NCBI GenBank assembly: GCA_949752735.1
Contig: OX457039.1
Coordinates: forward strand, 43,957,452 to 44,021,451
Reading direction: 5' to 3'
Source of the DNA: Lumbricus terrestris
Taxonomy: Eukaryota > Annelida > Clitellata > Crassiclitellata > Lumbricidae
Length of the DNA stretch: 64,000 bases
Within the stretch, counting starts at the first letter, position 1, and each line of letters begins with the position of its first letter. Under the pieces are notes generated by a model, which did not search any database, was not told where the DNA came from, and saw only the letters and a program-made list of their open reading frames with translations. A program made the translations under genes and the position numbers. Positions 35,701-46,357 of this stretch are shown piece after piece.

Positions 35701-36625
35701 CAGCATGCCTCAATTTAACCCTTTAATGACAAAGCTGCATTGGTTTACTACATACTCATTGCTGAAAGGAAAAGGTCTTATCTCACTTATTTTGAACCTC
35801 AGACATTTTGAACCGTTGATGGTGGTCCCTTGAAGTCTGATGTATTTTGAAGTTTTGATATATCGGAACCAGGTATTAAGCTAGATTAATCTATAAAGAC
35901 CCGTTAACGGCCGTCTGTATATTATGTACACAGGGAGGGGAGTGACCGAATTTAGGTGATTTTGCATATGGGTGCGTAGTTGTGTACAGGTGGAAGACTC
36001 TCAACAAAATGTACGTACGCAAAATAAATTTCTATTTATGACATCCACATTAGCCTATTTTAACTCTGTATATTATCCTATAGTTGTCCGATGGCAACTG
36101 ATTATATTATAATTAAATTCTGTTCAGATAGAAACAGTAAACCACAAGGGTTAACAAATTTTAGCAGCAAATATTCTCTATTTTTATTACAAAAGTCAAT
36201 TAGCACCTTTTGCTAATTGACTTTTGTAAGGAGCAATAGAGAAGCTTATTTATACATATGCAAGGAGGGGTTCCACAAAATGTAAGAGGAGCAACATGGA
36301 GGGCGGGTTGAAAATACGATTCTTGCGTACATAAGAAGTTCATGCTAATAATTAAATGGATGGGCACCTAGCCTAAATTTCTCATAAAGTTTATTCTGCT
36401 TTAACTGGACATGTTTGATTTTTCACAGATGCCCCAATGCTTAGTAACATCACCGAAAGAGACTTGGCAACATTCAAATGTCACTCTGTTCCCATAGCAA
36501 CCAAAGCTCGCCAGAACCACTCCGAAGAGATGCTACTATTGCAGCAGCCATGGTGGCGCAAATTGGGCAGTGAATACCAGGACAGTGAATACGTTGAAGA
36601 ATCCGAGGACTGGAAACTCTTTTAA
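26401..36625 (+). CDS. IQCB1: IQ calmodulin-binding motif protein 1 (nephrocystin-5), 14 exons
   Basis: IQCB1/NPHP5 binds calmodulin through IQ motifs and works with CEP290 at the centrosome and the transition zone of cilia. I joined 14 exons with GT-AG junctions and consistent phase: 26401-26512, 27291-27453, 27657-27783, 28197-28296, 28709-28808, 29958-30053, 30297-30371, 31081-31180, 31574-31683, 32049-32191, 32780-32928, 34661-34792, 35340-35496, 36429-36625. They give 1761 nt, 586 residues plus stop (human 598). The N-terminus (RVLALAAEVSKAVP) matches the family start, followed by a helical repeat region (about 15-290). IQ motifs are at 296-314 (AAQTIQAWWRSYRTRK), about 318-330, 389-408 (AALRIQAIWKGYRIRQ) and 418-430. 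The helical stretch KKEEETRRRENAK follows the second motif. The conserved C-terminal block is GLTDERRVELQEK (about 447-459), then QQHREALL, and PWWRKLG at 562-568. The start ATG is the first of the exon and fits the family length. Introns hold a SINE, a second tRNA-like SINE, a fold-back MITE and a hairpin. The 5' introns are short and the gene is compact (10.2 kb). No internal break was seen, so it appears functional. Confidence 0.93.
27012..27222 (-). mobile_element. tRNA-derived SINE in IQCB1 intron 1
   Basis: Minus-strand head ggggcgcggtggtgtagtgg with a B-box-like ggttcgaaa downstream; the 3' end is 'cttgaaggggcgctataaca'. Same family and orientation as 3765-3961. An imperfect duplication tttgtatgtgca / tttgcatgtgca flanks it. 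Confidence 0.78.
27291..27453 (+). CDS. IQCB1: IQCB1 exon 2
   Basis: Acceptor gattgtag, donor gtaagt. Residues 38-91, containing LKQDLSRIIDGWNVASRL, equivalent to the human region with LSQDYSRIQGGW. Confidence 0.9.
27657..27783 (+). CDS. IQCB1: IQCB1 exon 3
   Basis: Acceptor catacag, donor gtaagt. Completes a split codon and encodes SCCVGFNPSDADSY and on to residue 134; the SCCVG is conserved with human HCCVG. Confidence 0.88.
28197..28296 (+). CDS. IQCB1: IQCB1 exon 4
   Basis: Acceptor ttgatag, donor gtaagt. Residues 135-167, including VFESISFLLAGYKHL, aligned with the human 'IVTDSLFWLLGGHVEL' segment. Confidence 0.88.
28709..28808 (+). CDS. IQCB1: IQCB1 exon 5
   Basis: Acceptor ttgcacag; donor gtaggc is weaker than average but the only one that keeps phase. 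Residues 168-200, reading LQSAWFLQMLLTDDATTG. Confidence 0.82.
29958..30053 (+). CDS. IQCB1: IQCB1 exon 6
   Basis: Acceptor tttcatag, donor gttagt. Residues 201-232, including KIGHQILDELIYKLSAT, which parallels human GRKALYSILDEVIFKLFST. Confidence 0.88.
30297..30371 (+). CDS. IQCB1: IQCB1 exon 7
   Basis: Acceptor tttttttag, donor gtaatt. Residues 233-257, SCSAHSLLLICESHPPAIQ, matching the human 'ATKLLLLMAESHQEILIL' block. Only 75 nt. Confidence 0.85.
30561..30785 (+). mobile_element. tRNA-like SINE in IQCB1 intron 7
   Basis: Head gggcggtagcgcaatggata gives an A-box-like tagcgcaatgg, and gagttcgagctcccg is B-box-like. The body ends 'aaagatattgtattattatt'. A different tRNA source from the 3765/27012 family and on the opposite strand. 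Confidence 0.65.
31081..31180 (+). CDS. IQCB1: IQCB1 exon 8
   Basis: Acceptor tggtacag, donor gtgaga. Residues 258-291: RGLKLLLTQWLGKPFIKDLE, equivalent to human YKGLRRLLSKQ. Confidence 0.86.
31574..31683 (+). CDS. IQCB1: IQCB1 exon 9 (IQ motifs 1 and 2)
   Basis: Acceptor gttgctag; donor gttggt is weak but in phase. Residues 292-327, including AAQTIQAWWRSYRTRK and then SAIAKLQRTF, corresponding to human 'AACLIQAYWKGFQTRK' and 'AVIALQRSF'. Confidence 0.88.
32049..32191 (+). CDS. IQCB1: IQCB1 exon 10 (charged helix)
   Basis: Acceptor gttaacag (preceded by actaat), donor gtgagt. Residues 328-375: KKEEETRRRENAK then MRQLHKRQLCALEIV, as in human 'ELQLSMLEIV'. Other upstream AG sites break the frame. 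Confidence 0.85.
32696..32723. repeat. (AT)n in IQCB1 intron 10
   Basis: Simple dinucleotide repeat just upstream of exon 11. Confidence 0.9.
32780..32928 (+). CDS. IQCB1: IQCB1 exon 11 (IQ motif 3)
   Basis: Acceptor tgctacag, donor gttagt. Residues 376-425 with AALRIQAIWKGYRIRQ and the start of the next motif AAIKIQRV. Confidence 0.9.
32992..33217. mobile_element. Fold-back MITE in IQCB1 intron 11
   Basis: Two arms of about 105 bp are near-perfect reverse complements. The ends read aggtgctctatc and gataaagcacct, the arms share 'cgatacattttcgagataac', and the centre is 'cgtgtaatgattatgttacacg'. No ORF. It lies 63 bp after exon 11. Confidence 0.88.
34054..34110. repeat. Three tandem copies of a 20-bp unit
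   Basis: 'ccataacacacttgtct' repeated three times in intron 11. Confidence 0.85.
34661..34792 (+). CDS. IQCB1: IQCB1 exon 12
   Basis: Acceptor caagtgcag, donor gtaaga. Residues 426-469, including VRRWLERIHA (end of IQ motif 4) and GLTDERRVELQEK, the most conserved block with human (ELTDARRVELKK). Confidence 0.9.
35340..35496 (+). CDS. IQCB1: IQCB1 exon 13
   Basis: Acceptor ttgtttcag, donor gtaagc. Residues 470-521, including KQQHREALLGTMDMDANLLL, equivalent to human QQHREALIAQISTNVEQLM. Confidence 0.9.
36187..36229. repeat. 19-bp perfect hairpin in IQCB1 intron 13
   Basis: Arms 36187-36205 and 36211-36229 (ttacaaaagtcaattagca and its complement) with a 5-nt loop. Confidence 0.9.
36429..36625 (+). 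CDS. IQCB1: IQCB1 exon 14 (terminal)
   Basis: Acceptor tttttcacag. Residues 522-586 then TAA. Contains IATKARQNHSEE and PWWRKLG, matching the human VAAKAKQAH and PWWKKLG; this is the tail end of the protein. Confidence 0.92.
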
Positions 36626-36635
36626 ACTTTATCTG

Positions 36636-36641
36636 ATTAAA
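36636..36641 (+). terminator. Possible polyadenylation signal of IQCB1
   Basis: ATTAAA 11 bp after the stop codon, followed by a T/G-rich stretch. It would give a very short 3' UTR; other AT-rich signals lie further on (near 36763). Confidence 0.3.
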
Positions 36642-37884
36642 GCGTTAACAAGTTTTAGTTTTAAACACAAGTTTATTTAAAGCACCCAAGAAGTTCATGC
36701 TAGATGCAACCAGCCATTGTCCTTTGTCAATGGTGTTGATAGGTGTACCTATTCATTAATGCCAAATTAAAATCTACTAGACAATGTTATCATGGTATTA
36801 ACTAATTAGCAAATTGATAACATTTAAGTTAACAGAGATTATTATGGTAAACAGACGCTCAATTGAATGGGATACCAAAAATGAGGTCAAATATAGAGAA
36901 CTGTTCTAACTGGTTGTACACTGGAGGACAAATGCACTTGTAAGCGAGCCTAGAATGCAAAAAGAAAGTTCAGACGTGTAAATCTAAGACATACTATTCT
37001 AGTTATGCAGTGAATGCCCATTGTTTTAGTCTACCATTAAAAATGCCACTGTTGAATTTTTTTTTGTAAATATAGCAAATCCAATTTTATTACTGTACTG
37101 TCTGACAATTTTTATTATTGAGAACAAATGGTAGTGTGGCAAATATCTGATCTCTGAACCGAGAAAAAACTACCGATATATGTCTTGCCAGGTCACCAAG
37201 TCTGGCTAATAATAGATGCAGTGCGAGTAAACTAGGTTACTTATATAGCAGTGCTGGGAGACAATTGGATCATCCTTATCTTCTGTCTCGTTGTTCACGT
37301 GGCCAACTAAAACCCATTCTCAACCAAGCTGACACACTTAAGTTGGTAGCGAGATTCACACAACCGCCTAAAACGTACAAATATACAGGATTAGCAAAGG
37401 TCACAAGTTACCATAAAAGCTATTTTAGTGTTAAGCTTCTGATGCCTTTAGCTATATTGGCTACCCAGTGTAGTCATGATCTTCCTTTTATATTTCTCTT
37501 TCCTTTAATGTCTTTGCTTTCATTCAGCATGTTATTATTCAAGTCGATTAAATAAAATAGGCAACTAGTTGTGTACTGTAAACTACCAGTAAACAGTTGT
37601 AATGGAAAGAAAACTGTTCGAGTACATGTAAAGAAGTTAGAACTGCACGCTATGTAAAGATACTTTTTATTACAACTGTTCAATATCGAAAAGTAGGATC
37701 TTGGAGCTATTTCTGCATGTTATCACTCAATGTGTTTTTTTGTTTTGACAAAGCAATACTCGTATGCATACTACTGCAGCTCAGTCTAGAAGCTTTGCAT
37801 GTGTACTTTCAAGCACATAGTGAGTCAGAAGCAGATCCGTCGAATCACGTGTTTAGAAATACATTTTTTCTGCTTTTCCTTCTG
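36642..37884. other. 3' flank of IQCB1
   Basis: No second gene recognised; AT-rich unique-looking DNA. Confidence 0.35.
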
Positions 37885-38140
37885 GCTAGGATTAATCCAT
37901 CGCTGTGGAGGGGTCAGCCACTCGGATCCTTTGTCTCCATGTTGTTCTGTCTCCAGTGTCTTCCTTTTTCAGATTAAGAAATTCCATATCCTGCTGGATC
38001 ATGTCCCTCCATCTCTTCTTCTGTCGCCCACGGCTGCGCCCACGGCTGCGGTGTCCCTGTACTTCTGCACGCATGATTTTTTTATGCTACCGCCCTCATC
38101 CGATCGCTCCACATGCCCATACCACCTCAGAAATACATAT
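37885..38140 (-). mobile_element. LINE 3' end (RTE/CR1-type C-terminus)
   Basis: Minus strand reads RSRGRSRGRQKKRWRDMI then NLKKEDTGDRTTWRQRIRVA, matching the 'GR..KRW.D.I......DR..WR..I..ADP' ending of LINE ORF2 proteins, preceded by LRWYGHVERSD. A relative of the end is at 59225-59360. Confidence 0.8.
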
Positions 38141-38659
38141 ACTTACTAAAAAATGTGGTTGTCATCACGAACCGGGTTGTTGTAGGTATGTTTAGAAACT
38201 CATTCTGCTTCAGGTTTCGACTGTCCTTGAGAACGACTGGTTTCAATCGAGTCACCACTGGATAAATAGATGGAAAAATATAAATATTAATTTCAGTGTA
38301 ATATGAAGGCAGTATAATTTCAGATGCAGAATCAGATGCTGCTTAATTAACAACGTGCGAGCATATAGTCCGCTGCGTATCAGAAACTGCAGTGCTGCGA
38401 ACGACTGTATGAACCTTGCATGTTAAAATATGCCAATCAACATGTCAATCAACTTTCTGTTTCCTGTAGCGTTTATAGTCAGTTAATTTGAAATATGAAT
38501 AACTTCTATATTGTTATAGTAAATGTCATCCAACATTTTATAAAGCACCACTTTAAGAAAAAGCTCATCATAGGCACTTTTGGTCTAAACCAGGGACAAA
38601 TAACTGTTAAATAAATAAAATAGACTTCACTGGAAGGGACAAACTGAGGAGCTCAAGCC

Positions 38660-38870
38660 ACAGCTCTCAAGATAGGCTATTCCTGCTGGTCGGCCCAACA
38701 TGTAGGCAAAGCTTCTGGACTGAACTGTAGGTGTATGTAATGTATGCGAGGGAGTCGGGAGTCCATGGGCAGCAGACCGAAGGGTACCATGACCTGGGAG
38801 CAGAGACTGAAATGCGGAAGTCCCTCAGGTATGATGGAGTGGAGTCAACAAGAAAATTGTCCATAAAGGT
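38660..38870 (-). mobile_element. Probable LINE fragment
   Basis: The minus strand reads VDSTPSYLRDFRISVSAP and later HVGPTSRNSLS, resembling the 'AP.YL.DL' and 'VGP..WNSLP' landmarks of LINE C-termini. Highly decayed. Confidence 0.4.
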
Positions 38871-41800
38871 CTGGACCTTTAACTGAATATGCTGTTAAGA
38901 TGGGGAGCCAGTGCAAAGTATCCGAACTGAATGAATCTATATAAACAAACTTTGGGATGCCTGAAGATGGGCAATGGCATCAAGAACATGCTGGAGCTTT
39001 GAAATATTAGCTAGTGAAAATCCAGCAAAGATGGATGTGAAACCAGAGTAGAACAAAGATGTTGGATTCTTTTGATGATAGTTGCATCTATCTGAGGTTT
39101 TACATAATGTCGAGTTGAGGACGAATTGTTCCAGGATTAAAGATTAGACTGACTAGTAGAGGATGGGAGAGTAAAGAGAAGGCTGTTGACTCAGTGTTGA
39201 GAATAAGATGCATTATGTTCGAACCATATGAGCCGTTTTGTCGGGGTGACGTTTGACGTGCACAGATGCTACAGCATAAAGCAGGTGTGAAGTCTCTTGG
39301 TAGCATCTGTGGCCTCATTTAGTGGGTAAATGTTGTTACACAATGTAATGTAAACAGCTTGCATGTACTGTAAAATTTCTGAACATGCCACGCCTTTATA
39401 TTTAATGTACAAATCGTTTTTACTGCAGGAGATGTTCATTTGCACAAATTTTTTATCTATGGTGAAACATCAAATTTTGTGTTTCCTTTCGCCATGAATA
39501 CTGCACTACTAAAAGCTCTGTCTGTTATGTTGATGAAATTTAATCAAAGCATACGCACATATTCCTAAAAATCTTTATGTTGAGAAGACCAGGCAATTAC
39601 GAGAGCTAGCATTTCAAAGAGGCCGGTCTTTATTTGCAAAAATAAATTCTACACTTGGTTGTTATCAGAGACCTGCTTCTAATTGGTTCTAATTGTTGTT
39701 GAAAAGAAGTTTTATGGGATACAGCAAGCATCACTTAACCGTTGATGGCGAATTGCATTGGCATACCATGCATTTTTTACGTGTTCATTATTAATGGTTA
39801 CAAAAATTAATCTGTGGAGATGAAAAAAGAAGAGCAGTTCCAAAAGCCAGTCTGAGGAGCAGCCATGGGTATGATCTGTTAAAGACTTTATGTTTCTTGG
39901 CCTCTGCATACAAGGAAGAGCGGGTGGCATTGGCCAGCCATCTCCCATCCTTTCTGATCTTCCCACTCTTGTGTACGGTCAATGTGCTACTGTGCTTATT
40001 ATAGAAGTTTGTAATTTTACATGTTCAAATCGACAACCTAAATTTGGTTCATCGTTTACAAGATAAACTCTGAAAGTTAAAAAAATTACAACCAGCTGAT
40101 TCTGTGCTTATTGTACATTGAGATCATAGTGCGCAGCTCTAGAAAAGACGAATTACTCCCTAAAACTAACGGACTCAATTACTAATTTGTACAACTATTT
40201 CAGAAGTGGTCTGCATCTTCAGTGTCATCAAAATACAACTTAAGGGAGCTTGTTTAATGGCATCTCAAGCCATGCTTGACTTCCAACTACTTCACCTATT
40301 GTTACCTCCATTCTAAGCTTTCTAAGCTTTATTATTGATTTCCTTGCTTCCTAGCCTTGAATGCACCCAAATTAATCTTCCGCAGTTGATCTAAAACTCT
40401 TTCTAACATTAGATAAAATGTCAAGCATCACCATATCACTGCCATCATAAATTATTGTTATTCGCTAAAATTTCAAGAGTGAATCCACTTCAAAGTCTTT
40501 TCACTATTCCCAGCCCAAGTAGCTCTGCAAACTCTTTGCTATCCAGCCACCGCACTCTACCCATCATCTTCCTATCTCAGATTTCCCAACTCCTGGCCAC
40601 TACTCATCTCAAGATCTGTGTCTTGGCTTTGGAATGATCTCCTGAATTCCATAAATATTTGGTTCCGTCATCCTTACCGCCACTCACCCACCATCATCTG
40701 TCCTTAAGCTTTCAATGTCATAAATACACAAGGCATCAATTAAAGGTTATTTGAATTGAAAAGCAGTCAAATGCTCATCCAAACCTTAGAAACTATTACA
40801 CAATGAGCTAAATTAAAATAAAAACAACACAAGCTTTATAGATAATTTGCGCTGCATCACAAATAGCTACTGGTATGGTTATGCCATCACCTGCAAGAGG
40901 CCAGTAAACGTGGTACACAGTAAAGCCATTTCCTCTGTCTCACCTTCCGATTTCTAATTAAGAATCTTGATGGATCGATGCTCTCTGTCTGCTCCTGAAA
41001 TAGTCTGTTTACCTAACACATCAGATGTTTACCTTAACACCCTTACATACACACTTCACAGATGACATACAGGCAGACACGTCGATAGGAACACATACCT
41101 AGATCAGCAGTTAGCATGCCATTAAGAATTATCTGTCTGACAATTTATAAGCCTGCTTCTTAAAAATGAACATTATTTATGGAACATACATTGGTTCATG
41201 TCTAGTTCTTTCCCATAATGTCGAGTATGAGGACTAGACAGAAGCAGTTATGAGGTACTGATGCTTGGATAATGAATTCTTCCACCGGTGTTTTTGCCTC
41301 CAGCTTGGCTTGTTCTTCAGTGTCGTCTGTCTATGTACTTTGGCTGGACTTTTGCAATTTAGTAAAACAAAATTATACTCTTAAAAAGAATATGCAGTTC
41401 TAATAGTCACGCTGTCAGAAAATTTAACATTTCTTCAGATCTGAGTACCTCTTAGGAGGTTCATTTCTGTAACTGAAATTAACAATTGCACGAATATATC
41501 TTCTCCCATGTTGCTTTAGAATTATAATGCTTATCAAGGATTTTCAAATTTCTGTGCAAAGTACCATGCAGAATATTATTTTTAGCTATATCAGCCTAAA
41601 TCTACTTAAAATACTTTCACACACTTTTTTTACTTGTGCTTACATATCTACTAGGGGTCTAAGGATTTCTGAAAAATGACAAGTGCAAAATCATGGTAAG
41701 GAGAAACAGATTTGGAGATGGTGAAAAACCTGAAATATTTTCTGCATAGCAATTGGTGCTATTACTGTGTTGGATTTCACAGTGAGCTAGGCATTAACAG

Positions 41801-43960
41801 AGGTACTACAAAAAGTCCTTGGATCCGACGAAGTAACACCTTCAGGTTATGAGCAAGTTTTACATTTATAAACGGGTAAAATCTGGCAACTCTTAAACTT
41901 TAAGACTAAATTTCCAATCTGTGCTTGCTTGTGCACATAAAAGTCTAGTAGCAATTATACACAACATCATCATCATCAGTTCATGATGCTTGTCTGGCAA
42001 AGTTATTTTGATAACTAATCGATTCTAAACTTCAAAGCTCTGTACTTTTCCAAAGACATTTCTGCCAAGAGAATTATTTTGTCAGCTTTTGCATTGTATA
42101 ACATTTTGACCCATATAGGAAATTTAGTGTTATCATTATCTCGTATTTTTCACGTCTTTGTTGTTTCTCTATTTCTCCATGTTCTGTTCATTTTTCCAAA
42201 TGCTCGTAAGATGTGTCTAATTTTCCTTTGTATGCACGTGGCTTTCAACCAGGGTTCTGCGGAACTAAATGGTCCTGCGGGCGTCAACCAGAAGTTCTGC
42301 CGTAGTTTTTACATAAAATTTTGAAACACCAACTGAATTCACAAAGTATTCTTTTTTATTAAATGCCTTTTCATATTTTATTTCCTTAATGCGTGAATTA
42401 CTTCCAAGTGCTGAACATCATTCTGTCGAAAGTTGGAGCAGAGTCATGCCCAAGGAAAGCTAGAATGTTGTACAGTTCTCCGAATATTGATGTAACTCTT
42501 TAACAGTACAACGTTCTACCTCAACTGGTAGCATGAAAAATTCTACCATGACTGGTATGTCTCCACAAAGAGTTTGCAGTAAAAATATAGAGTCTATTAG
42601 CTGGTCTTATACTGAAGTTATCCACTTTTTAATTGGACATTACACTTGAAAAAATGCATCTTCTCAAATTCATTTTCAAAAATTTATCTAACTTTAATGG
42701 GTCTCTTAGCTTGTAAAAAATGGCATTATGCTTGATTTACAATGTGAATGTAACAATTATCAGTTGCTGACACTAACTCGATAAACTCCGACATAGAAAC
42801 AGCTTGCAGTTTCCATACAAGCTAATGATGCAGATGCCGTTTTGCTACGATGGCTGCATTCCTGTCCTATTTCCTTTCAAGGAATAAATAGGAAAATGTT
42901 GATACTCTGGCAAAACAGACCCAACACAACCGACTTGTGATTTGACGCCAGCACAAGTTCGGTTGTACGGGTTCATCTGACCAAATCTCAAATTTCGACG
43001 ACACTGCAACTTAAACTGCTTATAGATATTTAGTAGCCTTCCCAGAACTGCCGTGATGAAAGCAGAGATGCTGCTTGCGGACATAGCAAATTTTTAGCTA
43101 ACAGGTTATGTACTGTTTAACGTCTCTTACCAGCAGTAAAACCTTCTCATTAAGAAAATCCTATGGTTATTCAAAGTACGATCTACACTATCAGGCAATA
43201 CATTATTCTCAGAATAGGTGGTTCAGGTGATAACCTAGCTGCCGGAAACATGTAACCAGATATACAGCCATCAAAAGGATTGGAAAGCCACATTTTATTC
43301 TAAAACACACATTTAAAAAAGTTTTCAGTGATGAAAAATTCATTGTTATCGACCCATACCATACAATAAACCAGTTGAATCTGCAGCACATTCGTCACTT
43401 TACAACTCCCAACAAACATACAAGAGAAACTTACCTCCGAGTCTTGTTCACAAGTGTCCATATGCACTTACTACAGTAGTGCAAAAAATCAAGACTCCCG
43501 ATATCACCGAAAGCATGATCATTGCAAACTCGACTTGCGACTCACAGCCCCTGAAAACAAAAACGACTATGCAGAGTAGGCCCATCACGGTTATTTTTTA
43601 AATGTGTTTCTTGTTAAATAAATATCGCACATCAGCCTGATATATGCAACAGAGGTATATAAACAGAAGTATATGCACAGACATTTAATATCTACCAGTA
43701 TCTTGTTCTGACTGGTGGTGCCCTCTATAACTTATAATCATCAATAAGGTTACGCAGTACGCACCCTTCCTCTTGTGATAACCTCATTCAGCCAACTTTG
43801 TCATAAAATGCGACAGGATAACCCTAAATATTCCTTTCTCAGGTTATTGGTAAATCACGAGTCACATCAGACAAGCAACAACTACTGTAACAATAAGGGC
43901 AGTGACTGGATAATACCTTTCTAGATGACTGTTACCCATGTTGAAAAACTTACTTTACCA
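38871..43960. other. Long non-coding stretch
   Basis: No gene recognised in about 5 kb. A weak plus-strand LINE-like fragment is at 40440-40720 (RSVSWLWNDLLNS). A sequence at 42240-42310 ('ttcaaccagggttctgcgg') looks like one end of a hAT element. Confidence 0.35.
40440..40720 (+). mobile_element. Possible LINE fragment
   Basis: A plus-strand frame reads RSVSWLWNDLLNSI after many short broken segments. This resembles the 'F...WN.LP' LINE C-terminus but is weak. Confidence 0.3.
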
Positions 43961-43962
43961 CA

Positions 43963-44072
43963 ATGCATCATAACAATTTGAGTTTTAACTTGACATGCTT
44001 GCCGATCCTGAGCTATAGAATGCATCACAACAATTTGAGTTTTAACTCGACATGCTTGCCGATCCTGAGCTG
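43963..44072. repeat. Tandem duplication, 55-bp unit
   Basis: Two nearly identical copies of 'atgcatca.aacaatttgag' through 'gccgatcctgagct'. Confidence 0.9.
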
Positions 44073-44416
44073 CTGAAGCTGTGTTTTTTTCGATTTAGAG
44101 GCCTGAAAGACATGTCACAGCATTGATGACTGCCTGTAGATACCGCACTGTGATGAGGCATTGCAGTCTTTCTTTAATCAGCTTAGGATGAAAGTCTGCA
44201 TGAATGATCACATGATTCACATATCTTTTTAAGAGACTGGGAAACAGTAAATGACTGCCACAGGACAGCAAGCACCTCAGAAGGTCCCTTAACATGTGAT
44301 GTCACTGCCACTACTATCTCTGCCACGAAAAATATAATAATTAATCTCATATATAGCCAAAAGCGACTGCACCAATTTAGTGTGATGAAGTGATCTAATT
44401 TGTCCAGCCAACATAT

Positions 44417-44715
44417 TGTATTGTATTTATAAATTTATATAGCACCTCTCACCTCTCACAGAACAACCATTCACAGTCGCTCTCAGCACGAAAAAACTGG
44501 GGAGGAGAAGAAATGTTTTTAAAGAGCGAGAGACAGATAAGGAAAACTAGTCACTAGTTTAGTGCGTAGTGTAGGTGGAAGGTCATTCCAAATGGATGGA
44601 CCAACCACAGGAAATGCCCGATGTTGGGCAAGAGCAGTCCTAGTCCTAAAAACAAAAAGATCAAGACGATCTCCAGAACGCATTGAACGAGATGAAGATG
44701 AGGTATTTTGCATAA
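44417..44715 (-). mobile_element. LINE 3' end
   Basis: Minus strand reads LDLFVFRTRTALAQHRAFPV and VGPSIWNDLPPTLRTKLV, a well-preserved CR1/L2-type C-terminus, followed by the tail 'gtgctatataaat'. Confidence 0.78.
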
Positions 44716-45884
44716 AGTTTGAAAGGAAAGGTATTTATATGAACAAGCACACCACAACTGAACAATGAATTGTCAAGCCATCCAGTGTTTAAGCCTGATG
44801 AATGAATTGTGTTTGTTTTAACAATTCGGATCTAACAATTCAGATATAGCAAAGTAAACTGGACCCAGCTGGATCAGAGTGCATCCAGTACCCGAATCAA
44901 GTTACATTCACTTAAATATTTTCACTTAAATATTTTAGGCACAAAATACTAAATGTGCAGTTAACTTGTTAGGTGATCAGTTTAGAAAATAATTTACCAA
45001 CAGAATATTGGTGCTGTAAACAAAGTTTCTAAGTGGTTCATTATATTATCCTTTATTCTGGCTTGTTTTTTTTACCCGGGTGAATTGCAATCCTACCGTT
45101 GAACCCTCCTCCTTTATCCTGGCATGGGACAGGCTCAAGATATACAAAGATACCATGAGGCGGAGTTCATTATGACATTATTAATTTTAAAACTTTTTAA
45201 AGGTGATAAGAAAAATTTATCTTAGGAAACAAATGGCCTTCACCATTCGGATACCAATAGACCATGTATGCTACCAAGTTATCAATAGTAGGCATGGCTT
45301 ACAAAGTAGTTTGGTCAACAATTGCAAGTCTACAAAACTACCGGTAAGCGTCCTCTAAAAATAATTAATAAATCATAGAATGAACTGGTAGGTGCATATC
45401 AGTTATTAAAATGCAAGAATCTACTCTCTCCTTTTCCACCCAAATTAAAGTTATGATGCCATGTTATCACATTGCTGTGTCAGTATCACAAACGCACCCT
45501 AATTTTCCTTGGGAAGCCCTATGGCAATAAATGCCAAAAATTAAACCTGAAGTCCTCAAAAGTGTTATCACTCATAATGCAGGCAAATCAAGATAGACAT
45601 CTCTATTCTGCCACATTTAATTTATAATTGCAATTAGTGTTCTGCTATCACCCTGGCATCTAATGCACAAGGCACTAACTGATGGCATGCCAAAACCAGG
45701 ATGTAATCAGGTTAATATCCAGAAACCCAGTCCATAAGGCAGCCCTATGGGGCAAGGATAAGCAATTTTAAAGAGGTAAGTCTTAAGTTGAGAATGAAAT
45801 GACTTTATAGCTATTGAGCAACAAACACACAGAGGAGGGAGAGTTCCAAAAACTAGGGCCAGCAACCGTAACTGCTCATTCACA
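44716..45884. other. Non-coding stretch
   Basis: No recognised features. Confidence 0.3.
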
Positions 45885-45892
45885 ACAACAGT

Positions 45893-46071
45893 CAGGGTTT
45901 AAAGTGGGTGGGAACGGCGTTCCCACTGCTCTCAAAATTTTGGGCTTGCGTTCCAACCGCTCATCATGATGGAACTCTGTAAACACATGTGTTCCAATAA
46001 AACTCATCATCAACGTTCCCACTGCTCGCATTCAGCATTCCCACTGTTCACCCAAACCACTTACCCCACTG
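45893..46071. mobile_element. hAT-type MITE, GTTCCCACTGCTC family
   Basis: Starts CAGGGTTTAAAGTGGGTGGG and ends ccacttaccccactg. Flanked by acaacagt (45885-45892) and agaacagt (46072-46079), 7 of 8 identical. The interior repeats 'gttcccactgctc'. The layout parallels the CAGGGCTTAAAGTGTG MITE. A partial relative is at 59600-59700. Confidence 0.75.
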
Positions 46072-46357
46072 AGAACAGTTCTTGTTTCAGGTATGATCAA
46101 GAGAAAGATAATCAGATGACCTTAGGCCTAGTGAATAACCCGGAATATGAAAAATAATGACAGATTTCAAGCCATTGATGGCGAGCATGTATTAAAATGT
46201 ATAGAAACCAAAACAGCTCATCTTTAAATGGCTAAGCATTGTGAATGGCCATTGTTCAAAGTTTTATGCACTATGAGCCCCTATTTCACACCAATACTTT
46301 GCTGAGCAGGAAGCCAGCGCAAAGGTTTAAACGCAGAGTTTGCATGTTCATATTTTG

